Counted from the stretch's first letter, positions 38,907-51,464 are shown. The stretch is 64,000 nucleotides of DNA from Piscirickettsiaceae bacterium (GCA_013215775.1 JABSQO010000002.1:1-64000); one strand, 5' to 3'. The notes: generated by a model not told the origin, from the letters alone. Translations and numbers: made by a program.

Positions 38907-39988
38907 TGCTATTAATGCTAAGTGAATATTTAAGTCAGTTTCATAGTGGATTTAATGTATTCCAATATCTAACATTACGAGCAATTTTAGGTGTTATTAC
39001 TGCCTTAGGTATTGCTTTAGTCGTCGGTCCAACGATGATCCGTCATCTTAGTTTTAAGCAGATTGGTCAAGTGATACGGAATGATGGCCCTGAATCACAT
39101 TTAGTGAAAGCTGGAACACCAACAATGGGCGGTGCGTTAATTTTGGTTGCTATTGCGATCAGTACTTTGCTGTGGGCAGATTTAGCTAATCGTAATGTAT
39201 GGATAGCATTAGTGGTGACATTATTGTTTGGGGCGATTGGTTTTGTTGATGATTATATTAAATTGGTACGACAAGATCCCAAAGGTTTACTGAGTCGTTA
39301 TAAATATTTTTGGCAGTCGGTAGTGGGTGCGGGTGCAGCAGTCATTTTATATTTCACGGCAGTCCTGCCAGCAGAAACACAGCTGATAATACCGTTTTTC
39401 AAAGATATCGTTATTCCCCTAGGTGGCTGGTATATGTTGTGGACCTACCTCGTTATTGTAGGTAGTAGTAATGCCGTTAATTTAACCGATGGTTTGGATG
39501 GCTTAGCGATTATGCCAACAGTAATGGTGGCCGGAGCATTAGGTTTATTTAGCTATCTAACAGGTCACTACGAATTCGCACGATATTTATCTATTCCATA
39601 TATACCTGGTGCAGGTGAATTGACGGTATTCTGTGCGGCGATGGTGGGTGCTGGTTTAGGTTTTCTCTGGTTTAACACTTACCCTGCGCAAGTATTTATG
39701 GGAGACATTGGTGCATTAGCTTTAGGTGCTGCATTAGGTACGGTTGCGGTTTTGGTACGACAAGAATTAGTACTCCTTATTATGGGTGGCGTGTTTGTGA
39801 TTGAAACCCTATCAGTGGTACTGCAAGTGGGATCATACAAATTGCGTGGTAAACGCGTATTTTTAATGGCACCGATACATCATCACTATGAGTTAAAAGG
39901 TTGGCCAGAGCCTCGAATCATTGTGCGTTTTTGGATTATTACGGTGTTTTTAGTCTTGATTGGTTTAGCGAGTCTGAAAATTAGATGA
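38906..39988 (+). CDS. mraY: Phospho-N-acetylmuramoyl-pentapeptide transferase
   Basis: [43 protein letters not shown]. Confidence 0.97.
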   Translation: MLLMLSEYLSQFHSGFNVFQYLTLRAILGVITALGIALVVGPTMIRHLSFKQIGQVIRNDGPESHLVKAGTPTMGGALILVAIAISTLLWADLANRNVWIALVVTLLFGAIGFVDDYIKLVRQDPKGLLSRYKYFWQSVVGAGAAVILYFTAVLPAETQLIIPFFKDIVIPLGGWYMLWTYLVIVGSSNAVNLTDGLDGLAIMPTVMVAGALGLFSYLTGHYEFARYLSIPYIPGAGELTVFCAAMVGAGLGFLWFNTYPAQVFMGDIGALALGAALGTVAVLVRQELVLLIMGGVFVIETLSVVLQVGSYKLRGKRVFLMAPIHHHYELKGWPEPRIIVRFWIITVFLVLIGLASLKIR

Positions 39989-41343
39989 TCAATATGGCAA
40001 ATAAAACTGAGCATATACACTCATTCCTGATAATTGGTTTAGGCCAAACAGGATTGTCTTGTGCTCGATTTTTAGTGCAACAGGGTTATGCCGTTGCCAT
40101 TATGGATACTAGGGAACAGCCACCTTCACTTTCAATAGTGCAGCAAGAGTTACCAGAAGTATTAGTGAATACTGGCGGATTGATCAGTGAATGGATGTTA
40201 AAGAGTGACACTATTGTGTTGAGTCCAGGCGTGGATCCTCGATTACCAGAAATTAAAGCCGCACGAGATGCAGGTATCGAAATTATTGGTGATATTGAAT
40301 TATTTGCACGTCATGCGAATGCATCAATTGTTGCGATTACCGGTTCGAATGGTAAAAGTACCGTGACGACAATGATTGCAGAAATGGCGGTAACGGCAGG
40401 TAAGCAAGTTCAAGTGGGCGGCAACCTTGGCACACCGGCATTAGAGTTAATTATTGAGCCTGCGCCAGATTTTTATATTCTGGAATTATCTAGTTTTCAA
40501 TTAGAAACCGTAGCATCGTTGGATGCCACTGTATCGGTAGTGTTGAATATTAGTCCTGACCATTTAGATCGTTATGATAGTGAACAACAATATCAAGATG
40601 CTAAAGCCAAAATTTATAATGGTTCTGGTGCAATGGTAATCAACCGTGATGATGTTTTGGTGAGTAGTTGGGCAATAACATCACGCGATCAAATCGGTTT
40701 CACACTAGATCAGCCTGTGGATAATGATTTTGGATTGATCAGACAAAATGGAAAGGACTGGTTAGCTCAAGGTTCACAGCCATTGTTAGCGGTAGAAGAC
40801 TTATACGTTGTCGGAAAACATAATGTTTCAAATGCATTAGCGGCATTAGCGATAGGCTCGGCAATGGCGCTTGCGATGCCCGCTATGCTGACAGCAATAC
40901 AAAGTTATCGAGGCTTACCTCACCGCTGTTATTTGGTAACTGAATATCAGGGCGTACGATGGATAGACGATTCTAAAGCAACCAATGTTGGCGCTTGTTT
41001 AGCCGCTATTGAAGGTTTAGCCGATAGTGGAAATATTATCCTCATCGCTGGTGGGGTAGCAAAAGATCAGGACTTTTCAGCCTTAACAGAAGCATTAAGT
41101 AAGCACGTTAAAGTCATTATTTTGTTTGGACAAGATGCTGAGTTAATTGCCCAAGTGGTGCCTGATAATGTACAGAAGGTTGATGCGAGTGACATGGATG
41201 ATGCGGTTGCTAAGGCGCAGCAATTAGCCAGTAAAGGTGACAGTGTCTTGTTATCACCTGCGTGTGCCAGCTTTGATATGTTCACCAGTTATATCGAACG
41301 TGGTGAACATTTTACACAAGCGGTGAAGGAATTGATTGCATGA
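39985..41343 (+). CDS. murD: UDP-MurNAc-L-Ala:D-Glu ligase
   Basis: [36 protein letters not shown]. Confidence 0.95.
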   Translation: MINMANKTEHIHSFLIIGLGQTGLSCARFLVQQGYAVAIMDTREQPPSLSIVQQELPEVLVNTGGLISEWMLKSDTIVLSPGVDPRLPEIKAARDAGIEIIGDIELFARHANASIVAITGSNGKSTVTTMIAEMAVTAGKQVQVGGNLGTPALELIIEPAPDFYILELSSFQLETVASLDATVSVVLNISPDHLDRYDSEQQYQDAKAKIYNGSGAMVINRDDVLVSSWAITSRDQIGFTLDQPVDNDFGLIRQNGKDWLAQGSQPLLAVEDLYVVGKHNVSNALAALAIGSAMALAMPAMLTAIQSYRGLPHRCYLVTEYQGVRWIDDSKATNVGACLAAIEGLADSGNIILIAGGVAKDQDFSALTEALSKHVKVIILFGQDAELIAQVVPDNVQKVDASDMDDAVAKAQQLASKGDSVLLSPACASFDMFTSYIERGEHFTQAVKELIA

Positions 41344-42479
41344 ATGCAGCGACTTATCACTTTGATCGTGGATTAATTTTTGTTGCTTTTGCATTATTAG
41401 GTCTTGGCTTGGTAATGGTTGGATCAGCCTCTATTTCAATGGCAGCCAGTAAATTCGATCAGCCATTATTTTATTTTAATCGTCAATTGATATTTGCAAT
41501 TATAGGCTTATGCTTAGCGTGGGCAGTCGTAAAGGTGCGTCTTTCAGTTTGGCGTGAAATGGCACCGATATTATTGCTAATAGGTGTGATATTGCTTATT
41601 TTGGTCCTTATTCCCGGTATTGGCCGAGAAGTAAATGGTAGTCGTCGGTGGCTATCTTTGGGTCCAGTGAATGTTCAAGTAGCTGAGCTTATTAAGTTAT
41701 TTTCGATTATCTATGTTGCTGATTATTTGCAACGCCATCATGGCCAGCTCCAAGGTTCATTTTTCAAAGTATTTGGCCCGCTAATATTACTTGCTGTTGC
41801 TGCTGTGTTGCTATTGTTGCAACCAGATATGGGATCAGTCGTAGTGATCTTATCAACGGTATTGGCAATGATGTTTTTAGGTGGTGCTCGCCTAGATGTA
41901 TTTATTGCATTGATCATAAGCTTAGGCGGTGCGTTTGCTGCATTAATCTGGTTTGCACCTTATCGAATGCAGCGCCTACAAAGCTTCATGGATCCATGGG
42001 CAGATCCTTTTGGTAGTGGCTTTCAATTAACACAAGCCTTGATTGCATTTGGGCGAGGTGACTGGCTGGGTGTTGGTTTAGGGAGCAGCATGCAGAAATT
42101 ATTTTATTTGCCCGAAGCGCATACCGATTTTCTATATTCGATATTGGCAGAAGAACTTGGCCTTCTAGGTGCCATGAGTGTGTTGTTGTTATTTCTTGTA
42201 TTCATTTGGCGAGCCCTATCAATAGGACGTGCTGCAGAATTATCTGGACAAGTCTTTGGTTCACAGATTGCTTATGGCATTGGAATTTGGCTCGGTCTAC
42301 AGGCTTGCGTCAATATGGGTGTGAATATGGGCGTATTGCCGACGAAAGGTTTGACATTACCTTTGATGAGTTATGGCGGCAGTAGTTTGGTATTGGTGTG
42401 TGTAGCCATCGCATTATTGTTTAGGGTTGATTTAGAAACTCGTTTTCCGGAAAAAGCGGCTGTGAGGATAAAACGATGA
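41340..42479 (+). CDS. ftsW: Peptidoglycan polymerase FtsW
   Basis: SEDS-family motifs: LGPVNVQVAELIKL, LLQPDMGS, EELGLLGA, LPLMSYGGSSL. Confidence 0.95.
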   Translation: MNAATYHFDRGLIFVAFALLGLGLVMVGSASISMAASKFDQPLFYFNRQLIFAIIGLCLAWAVVKVRLSVWREMAPILLLIGVILLILVLIPGIGREVNGSRRWLSLGPVNVQVAELIKLFSIIYVADYLQRHHGQLQGSFFKVFGPLILLAVAAVLLLLQPDMGSVVVILSTVLAMMFLGGARLDVFIALIISLGGAFAALIWFAPYRMQRLQSFMDPWADPFGSGFQLTQALIAFGRGDWLGVGLGSSMQKLFYLPEAHTDFLYSILAEELGLLGAMSVLLLFLVFIWRALSIGRAAELSGQVFGSQIAYGIGIWLGLQACVNMGVNMGVLPTKGLTLPLMSYGGSSLVLVCVAIALLFRVDLETRFPEKAAVRIKR

Positions 42480-43555
42480 TGTCGCGGATCTTAATTATGG
42501 CTGGTGGAACCGGTGGCCATGTGTTTCCAGCGCTAGCCGTCGCAGATCTAGTGAAACAACGTGGTGTTGATGTGTTTTGGATGGGTACAGCGAAGGGGAT
42601 TGAAGCACAATTAGTTCCTGAAGCAGGTTATCCACTTAGCTATATTAGTGTGCAAGGTCTTCGTGGTAATGGCTTATTAGGTTGGTTATTAGCACCATTT
42701 CGGTTAATTAAAGCAGTGGTGGAAGCTATTTCAGCTATCCGTTCAATTAAACCTGATGTTGTATTAGGTCTAGGTGGTTTTGCTTCAGGTCCAGGAGGTG
42801 TAGCAGCTTGGTTATTAAGAAAGCCTGTTGTCATTCATGAGCAAAATGCCATTCCAGGTTTAACAAATCGCTTACTGTCATCTATTGCTAAACGAGTATT
42901 ACAAGGTTTCCCCAACAGTTTTGAAAGTAAGGTACATGCACGATGGGTTGGTAATCCCGTACGTGACAGTATCACGTCACTGCCAACTCCCGAACAACGA
43001 TTAGTGAATCGCAATGGAGTCGCTAATTTATTGATATTGGGTGGTAGCTTGGGTGCACGTTCATTGAATACTATTCTGCCACAAGCACTTGCATTGATAG
43101 ATGAGCAACAACGTCCTCAAATAAAACATCAATGTGGTCAGAAACATGTTGATGATTGTCGGCGTGCTTATGATGTTAACAATATTACCGTTGATGTGAT
43201 GCCGTTTATAAGTGATATGGCAGCCGCCTATCAGTGGGCGGATTTAGTAATATGTCGAGCAGGGGCATTAACAATCGCCGAATTAGCTGCCGTCGGTTTA
43301 GGTTCAATTTTAGTGCCTTATCCTTATGCCGTTGATGATCATCAAGCACATAATGCATCAGCACTAGTTAGAGTTGGTGCTGCTTGGGTAATTAATGAAT
43401 GTGAATTAACAGCAGAGTTGTTAGCGCAACAACTGAGTGAATTAATAAGTGACCGCCCACAATTACTAGCAATGGCAACAGCGGCACGGCACCAATCAAA
43501 AATTGAAGCAGCTAGCACGATCGCTGATGTCTGTGCGGAGGTCTGTAATGGATAA
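42476..43555 (+). CDS. murG: MurG glycosyltransferase
   Basis: [23 protein letters not shown]-type motif, [22 protein letters not shown]. Confidence 0.95.
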   Translation: MMSRILIMAGGTGGHVFPALAVADLVKQRGVDVFWMGTAKGIEAQLVPEAGYPLSYISVQGLRGNGLLGWLLAPFRLIKAVVEAISAIRSIKPDVVLGLGGFASGPGGVAAWLLRKPVVIHEQNAIPGLTNRLLSSIAKRVLQGFPNSFESKVHARWVGNPVRDSITSLPTPEQRLVNRNGVANLLILGGSLGARSLNTILPQALALIDEQQRPQIKHQCGQKHVDDCRRAYDVNNITVDVMPFISDMAAAYQWADLVICRAGALTIAELAAVGLGSILVPYPYAVDDHQAHNASALVRVGAAWVINECELTAELLAQQLSELISDRPQLLAMATAARHQSKIEAASTIADVCAEVCNG

Positions 43556-44966
43556 GCTGACATCTGCAATGCAAAGCCGCATTAAACATATTCATTTCAT
43601 TGGTATTGGTGGTGTGGGTATGGGAGGCATCGCTGAAGTATTACTCAATTTAGGATATCAAGTTTCGGGCTCAGATCTGCGTGAAAATGCATTAATTCAA
43701 CATTTACGTGAATTAGGTGCAACGGTGATGATTGGTCACGATGCAACTTATCTAGCGGATACGGATGTTGTCGTTGTGACCACCGCTATTAATGAAGAAA
43801 ATCCAGAGTTATTAGCGGCGAGAGAACGACGTATTCCTATTGTGCCCCGCGCAGAAATGTTAGCTGAATTAATGCGATTTAGTTACGGTATTGCTGTTGC
43901 AGGTACACATGGAAAAACGACAACAACTAGCCTCGTGGCAGCATTATTAAGTGAAGGTGATCTTGACCCGACATTTGTGATTGGTGGACGTTTAAACAGT
44001 GCTGGTAGTAATGCACGTTTAGGTAGTGGCCGCTATCTGGTGGCTGAGGCAGACGAGAGTGATGCATCATTCTTATATCTACAACCTGTGATTGCCGTGG
44101 TGACGAATATCGACCAAGATCATATGGCCACTTATGAAGGTGACTTCAATAAGTTAAAAGCGACGTTTATCGAATTTTTACATCATTTGCCTTTTTATGG
44201 GCTGGCAGTGATGTGTATTGATGATTCTGTGATACGTGAGATATTACCTGAGGTAACACGACCAGTTTTAACTTATGGTACTGCTGAGGATGCAGATTTT
44301 CAATTAGTTGACCTTCAACAAGCAGAAGGCATTAGCCATTTCAAGGTGTTGGACAAAAAGGCAAATCAAGACTTTGCTATTACTTTGAATATGCCTGGCG
44401 AACATAATGCATTGAACGCCATAGCCGCATTGGCTATTGCTAGAAATTTGGGTGTGTCTGTTGATGCTTGCCAAACCGCACTAAATAAATTTTCAGGTAT
44501 TGGTCGTCGGTTCAATATCATGGGCGAATTATTAGTTAACACTAATAAAGTATTGCTTATTGATGATTATGGCCACCACCCTACAGAGTTGACAGCCACT
44601 ATTACAGCAACACGAGCCAGTTGGCCTAATCGCCGTGTAGTCGTGGTGTTTCAGCCACATCGTTATAGCCGAACTCGTGACTTATTTGATGATTTTGCTC
44701 AGGTGTTATCGACAGTTGATGTATTAGTGATGCTTGAAGTTTACCCAGCAGGTGAAACATTGATCGCGGGTGCTGATTCGAAAAGTCTATGTCGTGCAAT
44801 TCGCTTACGTGGGCAAGTTGAACCCGTCTTTGCTGAAAGTAATGATGCCTTATTTGATATTTTGCCCAGCCTGCTTGCAGATAATGATGTGTTGTTAGTG
44901 ATGGGTGCGGGTGATATTGGAACAACAGTACGTGAGTTAGAAATAAAATTGGGAGGGCAAGATTGA
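43548..44966 (+). CDS. murC: UDP-MurNAc:L-Ala ligase (ATG at 43548 preferred)
   Basis: [49 protein letters not shown]. Confidence 0.96.
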   Translation: MDKLTSAMQSRIKHIHFIGIGGVGMGGIAEVLLNLGYQVSGSDLRENALIQHLRELGATVMIGHDATYLADTDVVVVTTAINEENPELLAARERRIPIVPRAEMLAELMRFSYGIAVAGTHGKTTTTSLVAALLSEGDLDPTFVIGGRLNSAGSNARLGSGRYLVAEADESDASFLYLQPVIAVVTNIDQDHMATYEGDFNKLKATFIEFLHHLPFYGLAVMCIDDSVIREILPEVTRPVLTYGTAEDADFQLVDLQQAEGISHFKVLDKKANQDFAITLNMPGEHNALNAIAALAIARNLGVSVDACQTALNKFSGIGRRFNIMGELLVNTNKVLLIDDYGHHPTELTATITATRASWPNRRVVVVFQPHRYSRTRDLFDDFAQVLSTVDVLVMLEVYPAGETLIAGADSKSLCRAIRLRGQVEPVFAESNDALFDILPSLLADNDVLLVMGAGDIGTTVRELEIKLGGQD

Positions 44967-45856
44967 TGGTTGCTTTAGCCCAAACATTACAAGGTGAATT
45001 GCGTTTCAATGAACCATTATCTAAATATACTTCATGGCGAGTTGGTGGTAATGCACAACGTTTTTATCGGCCTACGGGCGTGCAAGATTTAGCATTATTT
45101 TTAACACAATTGTCCTCATCGGAACCTCTCCTATGGTTAGGTTTAGGTAGCAATTTGCTAGTGCGCGATGGCGGTTTCGCAGGTACCGTTATTTCCACTG
45201 CGGGCACATTGCAGGATTTTGAAATTCAAGGTCAATCCCTTTATGCGGAAGTAGGAGTGTATTGCAGTAAGTTGGCTAAACAAGCTGCACGAGCAGGGTT
45301 GTCAGGTGCTGCATTTTTAGCTGGTATTCCTGGTACGTTAGGTGGGGCTTTAGCAATGAATGCAGGAGCACATCAAGCTGAAATATGGGAGTTAGTATCT
45401 GAGGTTACTACAGTCGATCGTCAAGGCGTACTACGACAGCGGAAACCGGAAGAATTTAAGGTGTCTTACCGTCATGTGGAAAGACCTGCTAATGAGTGGT
45501 TCGTATCAGCAACGTTAGCGCTTGTTGAAGGTGATAAAGAGAGTGAAACGGCAGAAATTAAAGCATTACTAAAAAAACGTAATATGAGCCAGCCGACCAA
45601 TCAACCCTGTGCAGGCTCGGTTTTCCGAAATCCTGAAAATGATTTTGCTGGTCGGTTAATCGAGAGTAATGGTTTGAAAGGTTTAAATGTGGGTGGCGCC
45701 CATGTGTCAGATAAGCATGCCAATTTTATCGTGAATGATGGGTCAGCAACGGCGGCAGATATTGAGTCATTAATATTACTTGTGCAGCAGAAAATTGAGT
45801 TAGCTGAAGGTGTGACATTACAGCCAGAAATTCATATTGTTGGAGAAATTGCATGA
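44966..45856 (+). CDS. murB: UDP-N-acetylenolpyruvoylglucosamine reductase
   Basis: YTSWRVGGNAQRFYRP, LGLGSNLLVRDGGF, CAGSVFRNPE, AHVSDKHANFIVN. Confidence 0.93.
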   Translation: MVALAQTLQGELRFNEPLSKYTSWRVGGNAQRFYRPTGVQDLALFLTQLSSSEPLLWLGLGSNLLVRDGGFAGTVISTAGTLQDFEIQGQSLYAEVGVYCSKLAKQAARAGLSGAAFLAGIPGTLGGALAMNAGAHQAEIWELVSEVTTVDRQGVLRQRKPEEFKVSYRHVERPANEWFVSATLALVEGDKESETAEIKALLKKRNMSQPTNQPCAGSVFRNPENDFAGRLIESNGLKGLNVGGAHVSDKHANFIVNDGSATAADIESLILLVQQKIELAEGVTLQPEIHIVGEIA

Positions 45857-46794
45857 TGAGGCACTCAATCATGTCAGCTTCTGAATTTGGCAAAGTAGCC
45901 GTATTGATGGGAGGGCGTTCAGCCGAACGTGATATTTCATTGACTAGCGGTCAAGCTGTACTTAATGCACTTGTTAGTCAAAATATTGATGCCCATAAAG
46001 TGGATGTTGGTTTAGATATTAGTGAGCAGTTGGTATCTGGAAAATTTGATCGAGCCTTCATTATTCTGCATGGCCGTGGTGGTGAAGATGGTGAGATTCA
46101 GGGTGTCTTAGAATCATTGTCCATGCCTTATACCGGCAGTGACATTACGGGTGCCGTGTTATCAATGAATAAAATATTGAGCAAAGATTTATGGTTGCAA
46201 CAAGGTTTACCCACTGCGGACTTTGAGCAAGTAACAGCAGATAGCGATGCAGATTCTTTAGTGGAAAGACTGGAGTTACCGTTGATTATTAAACCAGTCA
46301 ACGAAGGTTCTAGCATTGGTATGACGAAAGTAAATTCTGCTAGTGAATTAACGAAAGCGATTGAAATTGCGACACAATTCGATGCTGAAGTGATCGCTGA
46401 ATGTTGGATTGAAGGTGAAGAGTATACGGTCGGGGTTTTAGAACAGAAGGTTTTGCCGGTTATTCAATTAAAAACACCTCGAGAATTCTATGATTTCGAA
46501 GCTAAATATCAATCAAATACCACTGAATATTTATGTCCATGTGGCTTAAGTGAACAGGATGAACTTTTGTGCCAGCAAATTGCATTAGATGCATTCAACG
46601 GTTTACGGATGACAGGCTGGGGGCGTGTTGATTTTATGCGTGATCAATCTGGTCAATTTTATTTGTTAGAAGCTAACTGTATTCCGGGTATGACGGATCA
46701 TAGTTTGGTACCAATGGCTGCTAAGCACGCTGGGCTGAACTTTGAGGATCTTGTTTGGCAGATTTTAGAAACCAGCATGGGGGTAAAAACTTAA
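45853..46794 (+). CDS. ddl: D-alanine--D-alanine ligase
   Basis: VLMGGRSAERDISLTSG, KPVNEGSSIGMTKV, EANCIPGMTDHSL. Confidence 0.94.
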   Translation: MMRHSIMSASEFGKVAVLMGGRSAERDISLTSGQAVLNALVSQNIDAHKVDVGLDISEQLVSGKFDRAFIILHGRGGEDGEIQGVLESLSMPYTGSDITGAVLSMNKILSKDLWLQQGLPTADFEQVTADSDADSLVERLELPLIIKPVNEGSSIGMTKVNSASELTKAIEIATQFDAEVIAECWIEGEEYTVGVLEQKVLPVIQLKTPREFYDFEAKYQSNTTEYLCPCGLSEQDELLCQQIALDAFNGLRMTGWGRVDFMRDQSGQFYLLEANCIPGMTDHSLVPMAAKHAGLNFEDLVWQILETSMGVKT

Positions 46795-47573
46795 TGGCTG
46801 GAAGAATAAAACGTGGTGCAACTCGTAAACCTGTTCGCAAGGTGCGTCAACCTGTTGCTTGGCAACAGACATTGCGTCATATGGTTTTGGCAGTAATGGT
46901 GCTCGGAATCGTATCGGGAGGCGTGTATCTACACCAAGAAGATACCTTGCCAATTGTTCATGTCACGGTAGAAGGTGCGTTTACTCATGTGGATAAAGAA
47001 GCATTGGTTGCAGCGGTTAGTCCATATGCTCGAGGTAGTTTTACCAGTGTTGATGTGGCTAGTATTCGTGCAGCAGGTGAAGCTCTACCTTGGGTTAAGC
47101 AAGTTCGAGTAAGAAGAGTATGGCCTGATAGTCTGCATTTAATCGTTGATGAACAAGTCGCTATTGCACGTTGGGGAAATAAAAGTTTGGTCAATGAACA
47201 GGGTGAGAAATTTCTGTCACCTGACAATGCCTTTCCAGCAGGGTTGGCAATGTTGAACGGACCAGACAACAGTCAGAAGGTGGTGACAAAACGTTACCAA
47301 AAAATGGCTGAAGCATTAAGTGGATTAAATTTGGCGATTAAGCGTTTGGAAATGGATCAGCGACGTGCATGGAGTATGACCTTGAGTAACAACATGAAAG
47401 TGATACTTGGTCGTGCAGATAGTGAGCAGCGATTTAAACGATTTTTAAAAGTATATAAAAATGTACTACACCGTTATCAAGCACAGATTGCTGAAATGGA
47501 TATGCGGTATACCAATGGTTTGTCAGTGATTTGGAAACAAGGTCAAAAACCCGATTTTAATGGAACAGTATGA
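46794..47573 (+). CDS. ftsQ: Cell division protein FtsQ (ATG at 46794 preferred)
   Basis: POTRA-like region VTVEGAFTHVDKEALV; WVKQVRVRRVWPDSLHLIVDEQ. Confidence 0.92.
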   Translation: MAGRIKRGATRKPVRKVRQPVAWQQTLRHMVLAVMVLGIVSGGVYLHQEDTLPIVHVTVEGAFTHVDKEALVAAVSPYARGSFTSVDVASIRAAGEALPWVKQVRVRRVWPDSLHLIVDEQVAIARWGNKSLVNEQGEKFLSPDNAFPAGLAMLNGPDNSQKVVTKRYQKMAEALSGLNLAIKRLEMDQRRAWSMTLSNNMKVILGRADSEQRFKRFLKVYKNVLHRYQAQIAEMDMRYTNGLSVIWKQGQKPDFNGTV

Positions 47574-48823
47574 TGTCTAAAAAAAACGAAAGAGAACTAA
47601 TTGTTGGTCTAGATATTGGTACTTCGAAAGTGGTAGCAATTGTTGCCGCCCCGGTTATTGATGCTGGTCCAAATGATAATGCAGTCGAAATTATTGGCAT
47701 TGGCTCGCATCCGTCACGAGGAATGAAGAAAGGTGTCGTGGTCAATATTGAGTCGACTGTTCAATCAATCCAACGAGCTGTTGAAGAAGCTGAACTGATG
47801 GCAGGTTGCCAGATCCATTCAGTATATGTAGGTATTGCAGGTAGTCATATTCGTAGTCTTAATTCACATGGTACGGTTGCTATTCGTGATAAAGAAGTCA
47901 TGCAAGGCGATATTGATAGGGTGTTAGATGCAGCCAAAGCTGTGCATTTTCCAGGCGATCAGCAGCTACTTCATGTCATGCCGCAAGAATATATTATCGA
48001 TAATCAAGAAGGAATACGTGAGCCTATTGGAATGTCAGGTGTACGTTTAGAAGCAAAAGTTCATTTAATTACAGGTGCAGTCAGTGCTGCTCAAAATATT
48101 ACAAAATGTATTGAACGCTGTGGTTTGACAGTCGATGGCATTATTTTGGAACAAATGGCATCAAGTTATTCGGTTCTTGAACACGATGAAAAAGAGTTAG
48201 GGGTTTGTTTGGTCGATATTGGTGGTGGTACGACAGATATTGCTGTTTTTGTAGATGGTGCTATCCGCCATACAGCTGTCATCCCAATTGCGGGTGATCA
48301 AGTTACTAATGATATTGCGATAGCGTTAAGAACACCTACGCAATATGCCGAAGAAATCAAGATGAAATATGCCTGTGCGTTGACACAATTAGCACGTGAG
48401 GATGAAACCATCGAAGTGCCGAGTGTCGGTGAGCGTCCTCCTCGTCAATTAGCACGACAAACATTAGCTGAAGTCGTGGAGCCTCGATACGAAGAATTAT
48501 TAATGTTAGTGCAAGCTGAATTGAGACGTAGTGGTTTTGAAGAATTGTTGGCAGCAGGTGTAGTGCTTACAGGTGGTAGCTCGAAGATGGAAGGGGTAAT
48601 CGAATTGGCTGAAGAGGTGTTCCATCTCCCTGTCCGATTAGGTTTACCGCAGCATGTAGGAGGTTTGATTGATGTGGTACGAAATCCAATACACGCAACA
48701 GGTGTGGGCTTATTGTTATTAGGTAATGCTGAGGAAGTAAATGCGCAATCAGAAGCGCAATTAGGTAGTGGATTTAAGGCTGTTTTGGCACGAATGAAAA
48801 GTTGGTTTCAGGGTAATTTTTAA
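47570..48823 (+). CDS. ftsA: Cell division protein FtsA
   Basis: VGLDIGTSKVVAIVA, GVCLVDIGGGTTDIAVF, LTGGSSKMEG. Confidence 0.97.
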   Translation: MMSKKNERELIVGLDIGTSKVVAIVAAPVIDAGPNDNAVEIIGIGSHPSRGMKKGVVVNIESTVQSIQRAVEEAELMAGCQIHSVYVGIAGSHIRSLNSHGTVAIRDKEVMQGDIDRVLDAAKAVHFPGDQQLLHVMPQEYIIDNQEGIREPIGMSGVRLEAKVHLITGAVSAAQNITKCIERCGLTVDGIILEQMASSYSVLEHDEKELGVCLVDIGGGTTDIAVFVDGAIRHTAVIPIAGDQVTNDIAIALRTPTQYAEEIKMKYACALTQLAREDETIEVPSVGERPPRQLARQTLAEVVEPRYEELLMLVQAELRRSGFEELLAAGVVLTGGSSKMEGVIELAEEVFHLPVRLGLPQHVGGLIDVVRNPIHATGVGLLLLGNAEEVNAQSEAQLGSGFKAVLARMKSWFQGNF

Positions 48824-48881
48824 GATTGTACATAATACGAAGATTTGATTTTTAGATAAATAAAAACTGGGGAGAGAGAAA

Positions 48882-50042
48882 ATGACATTTGAACTAATAG
48901 ATACATATACACAAAATGCGGTTATTAAAGTTATCGGTGTGGGCGGCGGTGGCGGTAATGCACTAGAGCATATGGTGGTTAATAATATTGAAGGTGTCGA
49001 TTTTATTTGTGCGAATACTGATGCGCAAGCATTGCGTAAAAGTTCAGCAACAACACAATTACAACTCGGAACTGATATTACAAAAGGTTTGGGTGCAGGT
49101 GCTAATCCGGATATTGGTCGCCAAGCAGCATTGGAAGATCGTGAACGAATTATCGAAGTGATTAGTGGTGCAGATATGATATTTATTGCTGCAGGCATGG
49201 GTGGTGGTACAGGAACTGGTGCGGCACCTGTCGTTGCACAAGTGGCGAAAGAAATGGGTATTTTAACAGTAGCCGTTGTAACCAAGCCCTTTCCTTTTGA
49301 GGGTAGTAAACGGTTGAAAATAGCTGAGGCTGGTCTGAAGGAATTAAGCCAACATGTTGATTCATTAATTACCATTCCTAATGAAAAATTAATCGCAGTG
49401 TTAGGCAAAGAAATGAGCTTGCTTAACGCTTTTAAAGCCGCCAATGATGTGTTGCTGGGTGCCGTGCAAGGTATAGCTGAATTGATTACTCGTGAAGGCA
49501 TGATTAATGTGGATTTTGCAGATGTTCGTACTGTGATGTCTGAAATGGGTATGGCTATGATGGGTACAGGTAAGGCTACTGGTGAAAATCGTGGTATTGA
49601 AGCAGCAAAACATGCTATTTCTAGTCCCTTATTGGAAGATGTAGATTTATCAGGTGCACGAGGCGTATTGGTTAATATTACTGCCGGATTGGATATGACG
49701 ATTCAAGAATTTGAAGATGTCGGTAACACCATCAAAGAATTTGCTTCAGAAGATGCAACAGTGGTTGTCGGCACAGTGATTGATCCTGAAATGACAGATG
49801 AATTACGTGTCACAGTTGTTGCAACAGGTTTAGGCGGCTCAAAAACGGCAAAAGTTGATCTGCCTCGCGAAGTGGACTTGCCACAAATTGAAATCGTAAG
49901 AAGATCAACAGAAGTGAATTACGATGAACCAACAGTAATTAGAAATAAAAGCCAAGAACAGCAAAAACAAGTAGTTAATGGTGATGTTGTGATGGATGAT
50001 TATTTAGATATCCCAGCATTTTTACGCAGACAAGCCGATTAA
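48882..50042 (+). CDS. ftsZ: Cell division protein FtsZ
   Basis: VIGVGGGGGNALEHMV, GMGGGTGTGAAPVVA tubulin signature, C-terminal DYLDIPAFLRRQAD. Confidence 0.98.
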   Translation: MTFELIDTYTQNAVIKVIGVGGGGGNALEHMVVNNIEGVDFICANTDAQALRKSSATTQLQLGTDITKGLGAGANPDIGRQAALEDRERIIEVISGADMIFIAAGMGGGTGTGAAPVVAQVAKEMGILTVAVVTKPFPFEGSKRLKIAEAGLKELSQHVDSLITIPNEKLIAVLGKEMSLLNAFKAANDVLLGAVQGIAELITREGMINVDFADVRTVMSEMGMAMMGTGKATGENRGIEAAKHAISSPLLEDVDLSGARGVLVNITAGLDMTIQEFEDVGNTIKEFASEDATVVVGTVIDPEMTDELRVTVVATGLGGSKTAKVDLPREVDLPQIEIVRRSTEVNYDEPTVIRNKSQEQQKQVVNGDVVMDDYLDIPAFLRRQAD

Positions 50043-50112
50043 TTCATTAGTATTCATATGGTTGAATTAATGATATTATTTGCTGATTATTAATGAAGAG
50101 GGTAAGCACGTA

Positions 50113-51030
50113 GTGATCAAGCAGAGAACATTGAAAAATGTAATTCGTGCCACTGGTGTCGGTTTGCATAGTGGCGAAACGGTTTATTTAACCTTACGCC
50201 CAGCAGCTCCTAATACAGGCATTATTTTCAGACGTGTTGATCTTGATCCTGTTGTTGAGATCGCCGCTAAAGCTGAAAATGTAGGTGAAACCGCACTATC
50301 AACAGCGCTCATTGAAAACGGGCAAAAAGTATCAACGGTAGAACATTTATTATCTGCTTTTGCTGGATTAGGCATCGACAATGCCTACATCGATCTTAAT
50401 GCACCAGAAGTTCCGATTATGGATGGTAGCGCTGGTCCGTTTGTTTTCTTAATTCAGTCTGCCGGTATTGAAGAACAGGCGGTGGCCAAACAATTTATCC
50501 GTATCATTAAACCAGTATTATTGGAAGATGGTGATAAATGGGCGAAGTTTGAGCCATTTGATGGTTTTAAAGTGTCATTTACCATTGATTTTGATCATCC
50601 TGCCTTTACTGGCCGACCACAACAAGTTGATGTTGATTTCTCCTCCACATCATTTGTACGTGAAGTAAGTCGTGCTCGTACTTTTGGTTTTATGAAAGAT
50701 ATCGAAAAATTGCGGGAAAACAATCTAGCCTTAGGCGGCAGTTTGGATAATGCTATTGTTGTTGATGACTATCGGGTGGTGAATGAAGATGGTTTACGCT
50801 ATGAAGATGAATTTGTACGCCATAAAGTTTTAGATGCTATTGGTGATTTGTACTTACTTGGACATAGTTTGATCGGCGCTTTCAATGGCTATAAATCCGG
50901 TCATGAAGTTAATAATAAACTGTTGCGTAAATTACTAGCACAAAAAGATTGCTGGGAACTAGTGAGCTTTGATGATGAAAAAGATTCGCCTATATCATTT
51001 AGCCGACCAGCAGCATCTATTGTTACCTAA
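50113..51030 (+). CDS. lpxC: UDP-3-O-acyl-N-acetylglucosamine deacetylase (GTG start at 50113 preferred)
   Basis: [50 protein letters not shown]. Confidence 0.96.
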   Translation: MIKQRTLKNVIRATGVGLHSGETVYLTLRPAAPNTGIIFRRVDLDPVVEIAAKAENVGETALSTALIENGQKVSTVEHLLSAFAGLGIDNAYIDLNAPEVPIMDGSAGPFVFLIQSAGIEEQAVAKQFIRIIKPVLLEDGDKWAKFEPFDGFKVSFTIDFDHPAFTGRPQQVDVDFSSTSFVREVSRARTFGFMKDIEKLRENNLALGGSLDNAIVVDDYRVVNEDGLRYEDEFVRHKVLDAIGDLYLLGHSLIGAFNGYKSGHEVNNKLLRKLLAQKDCWELVSFDDEKDSPISFSRPAASIVT

Positions 51031-51464
51031 ATAGCGCGTTTAACCAGTTTTTCAAGTGCTATTTTAAGCGGTTCGTTATCAACCGTTTGAGCTGCTTGCA
51101 GTAAAGATGCAGCCGCCGATTTTGGTAACGAAATAGAGTTTACATTTGTCCTTTGTAGCGGAACATAATTGGGTCTTACCTTAACGTCAATTTTGTCGAT
51201 GGGCATATCCAATTCGGTTGATAGTGTCTTGCAGAGTACTGGAGCTTGAAAACGAATTAAACTGGCATAGGATGCATTATCAGTATGGATGATAAGTGTT
51301 GCATCATGAATATTGGCAAGACGGCAGTGTGCTGCGAATGGAGTGGGTAGCGCTTGCTGAAGTAAATAATTAAGCTGCTCCAGAAGTCTGGCACGTCGTG
51401 ATAACTGATTCAGCATGGAATTATGCTGGCAAACTGAATCTATTCGCTGTGGCTGTTTAGTCAT
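51027..51464 (-). CDS. DUF721/DciA-like protein
   Basis: Small protein with DUF721-like segment; convergent with lpxC, next to M23-secA as in many gammaproteobacteria. Confidence 0.7.
   Translation of the reverse strand: MTKQPQRIDSVCQHNSMLNQLSRRARLLEQLNYLLQQALPTPFAAHCRLANIHDATLIIHTDNASYASLIRFQAPVLCKTLSTELDMPIDKIDVKVRPNYVPLQRTNVNSISLPKSAAASLLQAAQTVDNEPLKIALEKLVKRAI

Noticed and set aside
48761-49501. 246-aa minus-strand ORF opposite ftsA/ftsZ
   Set aside because: Fully antisense to ftsZ with compositional shadow-ORF character; no recognisable domain.
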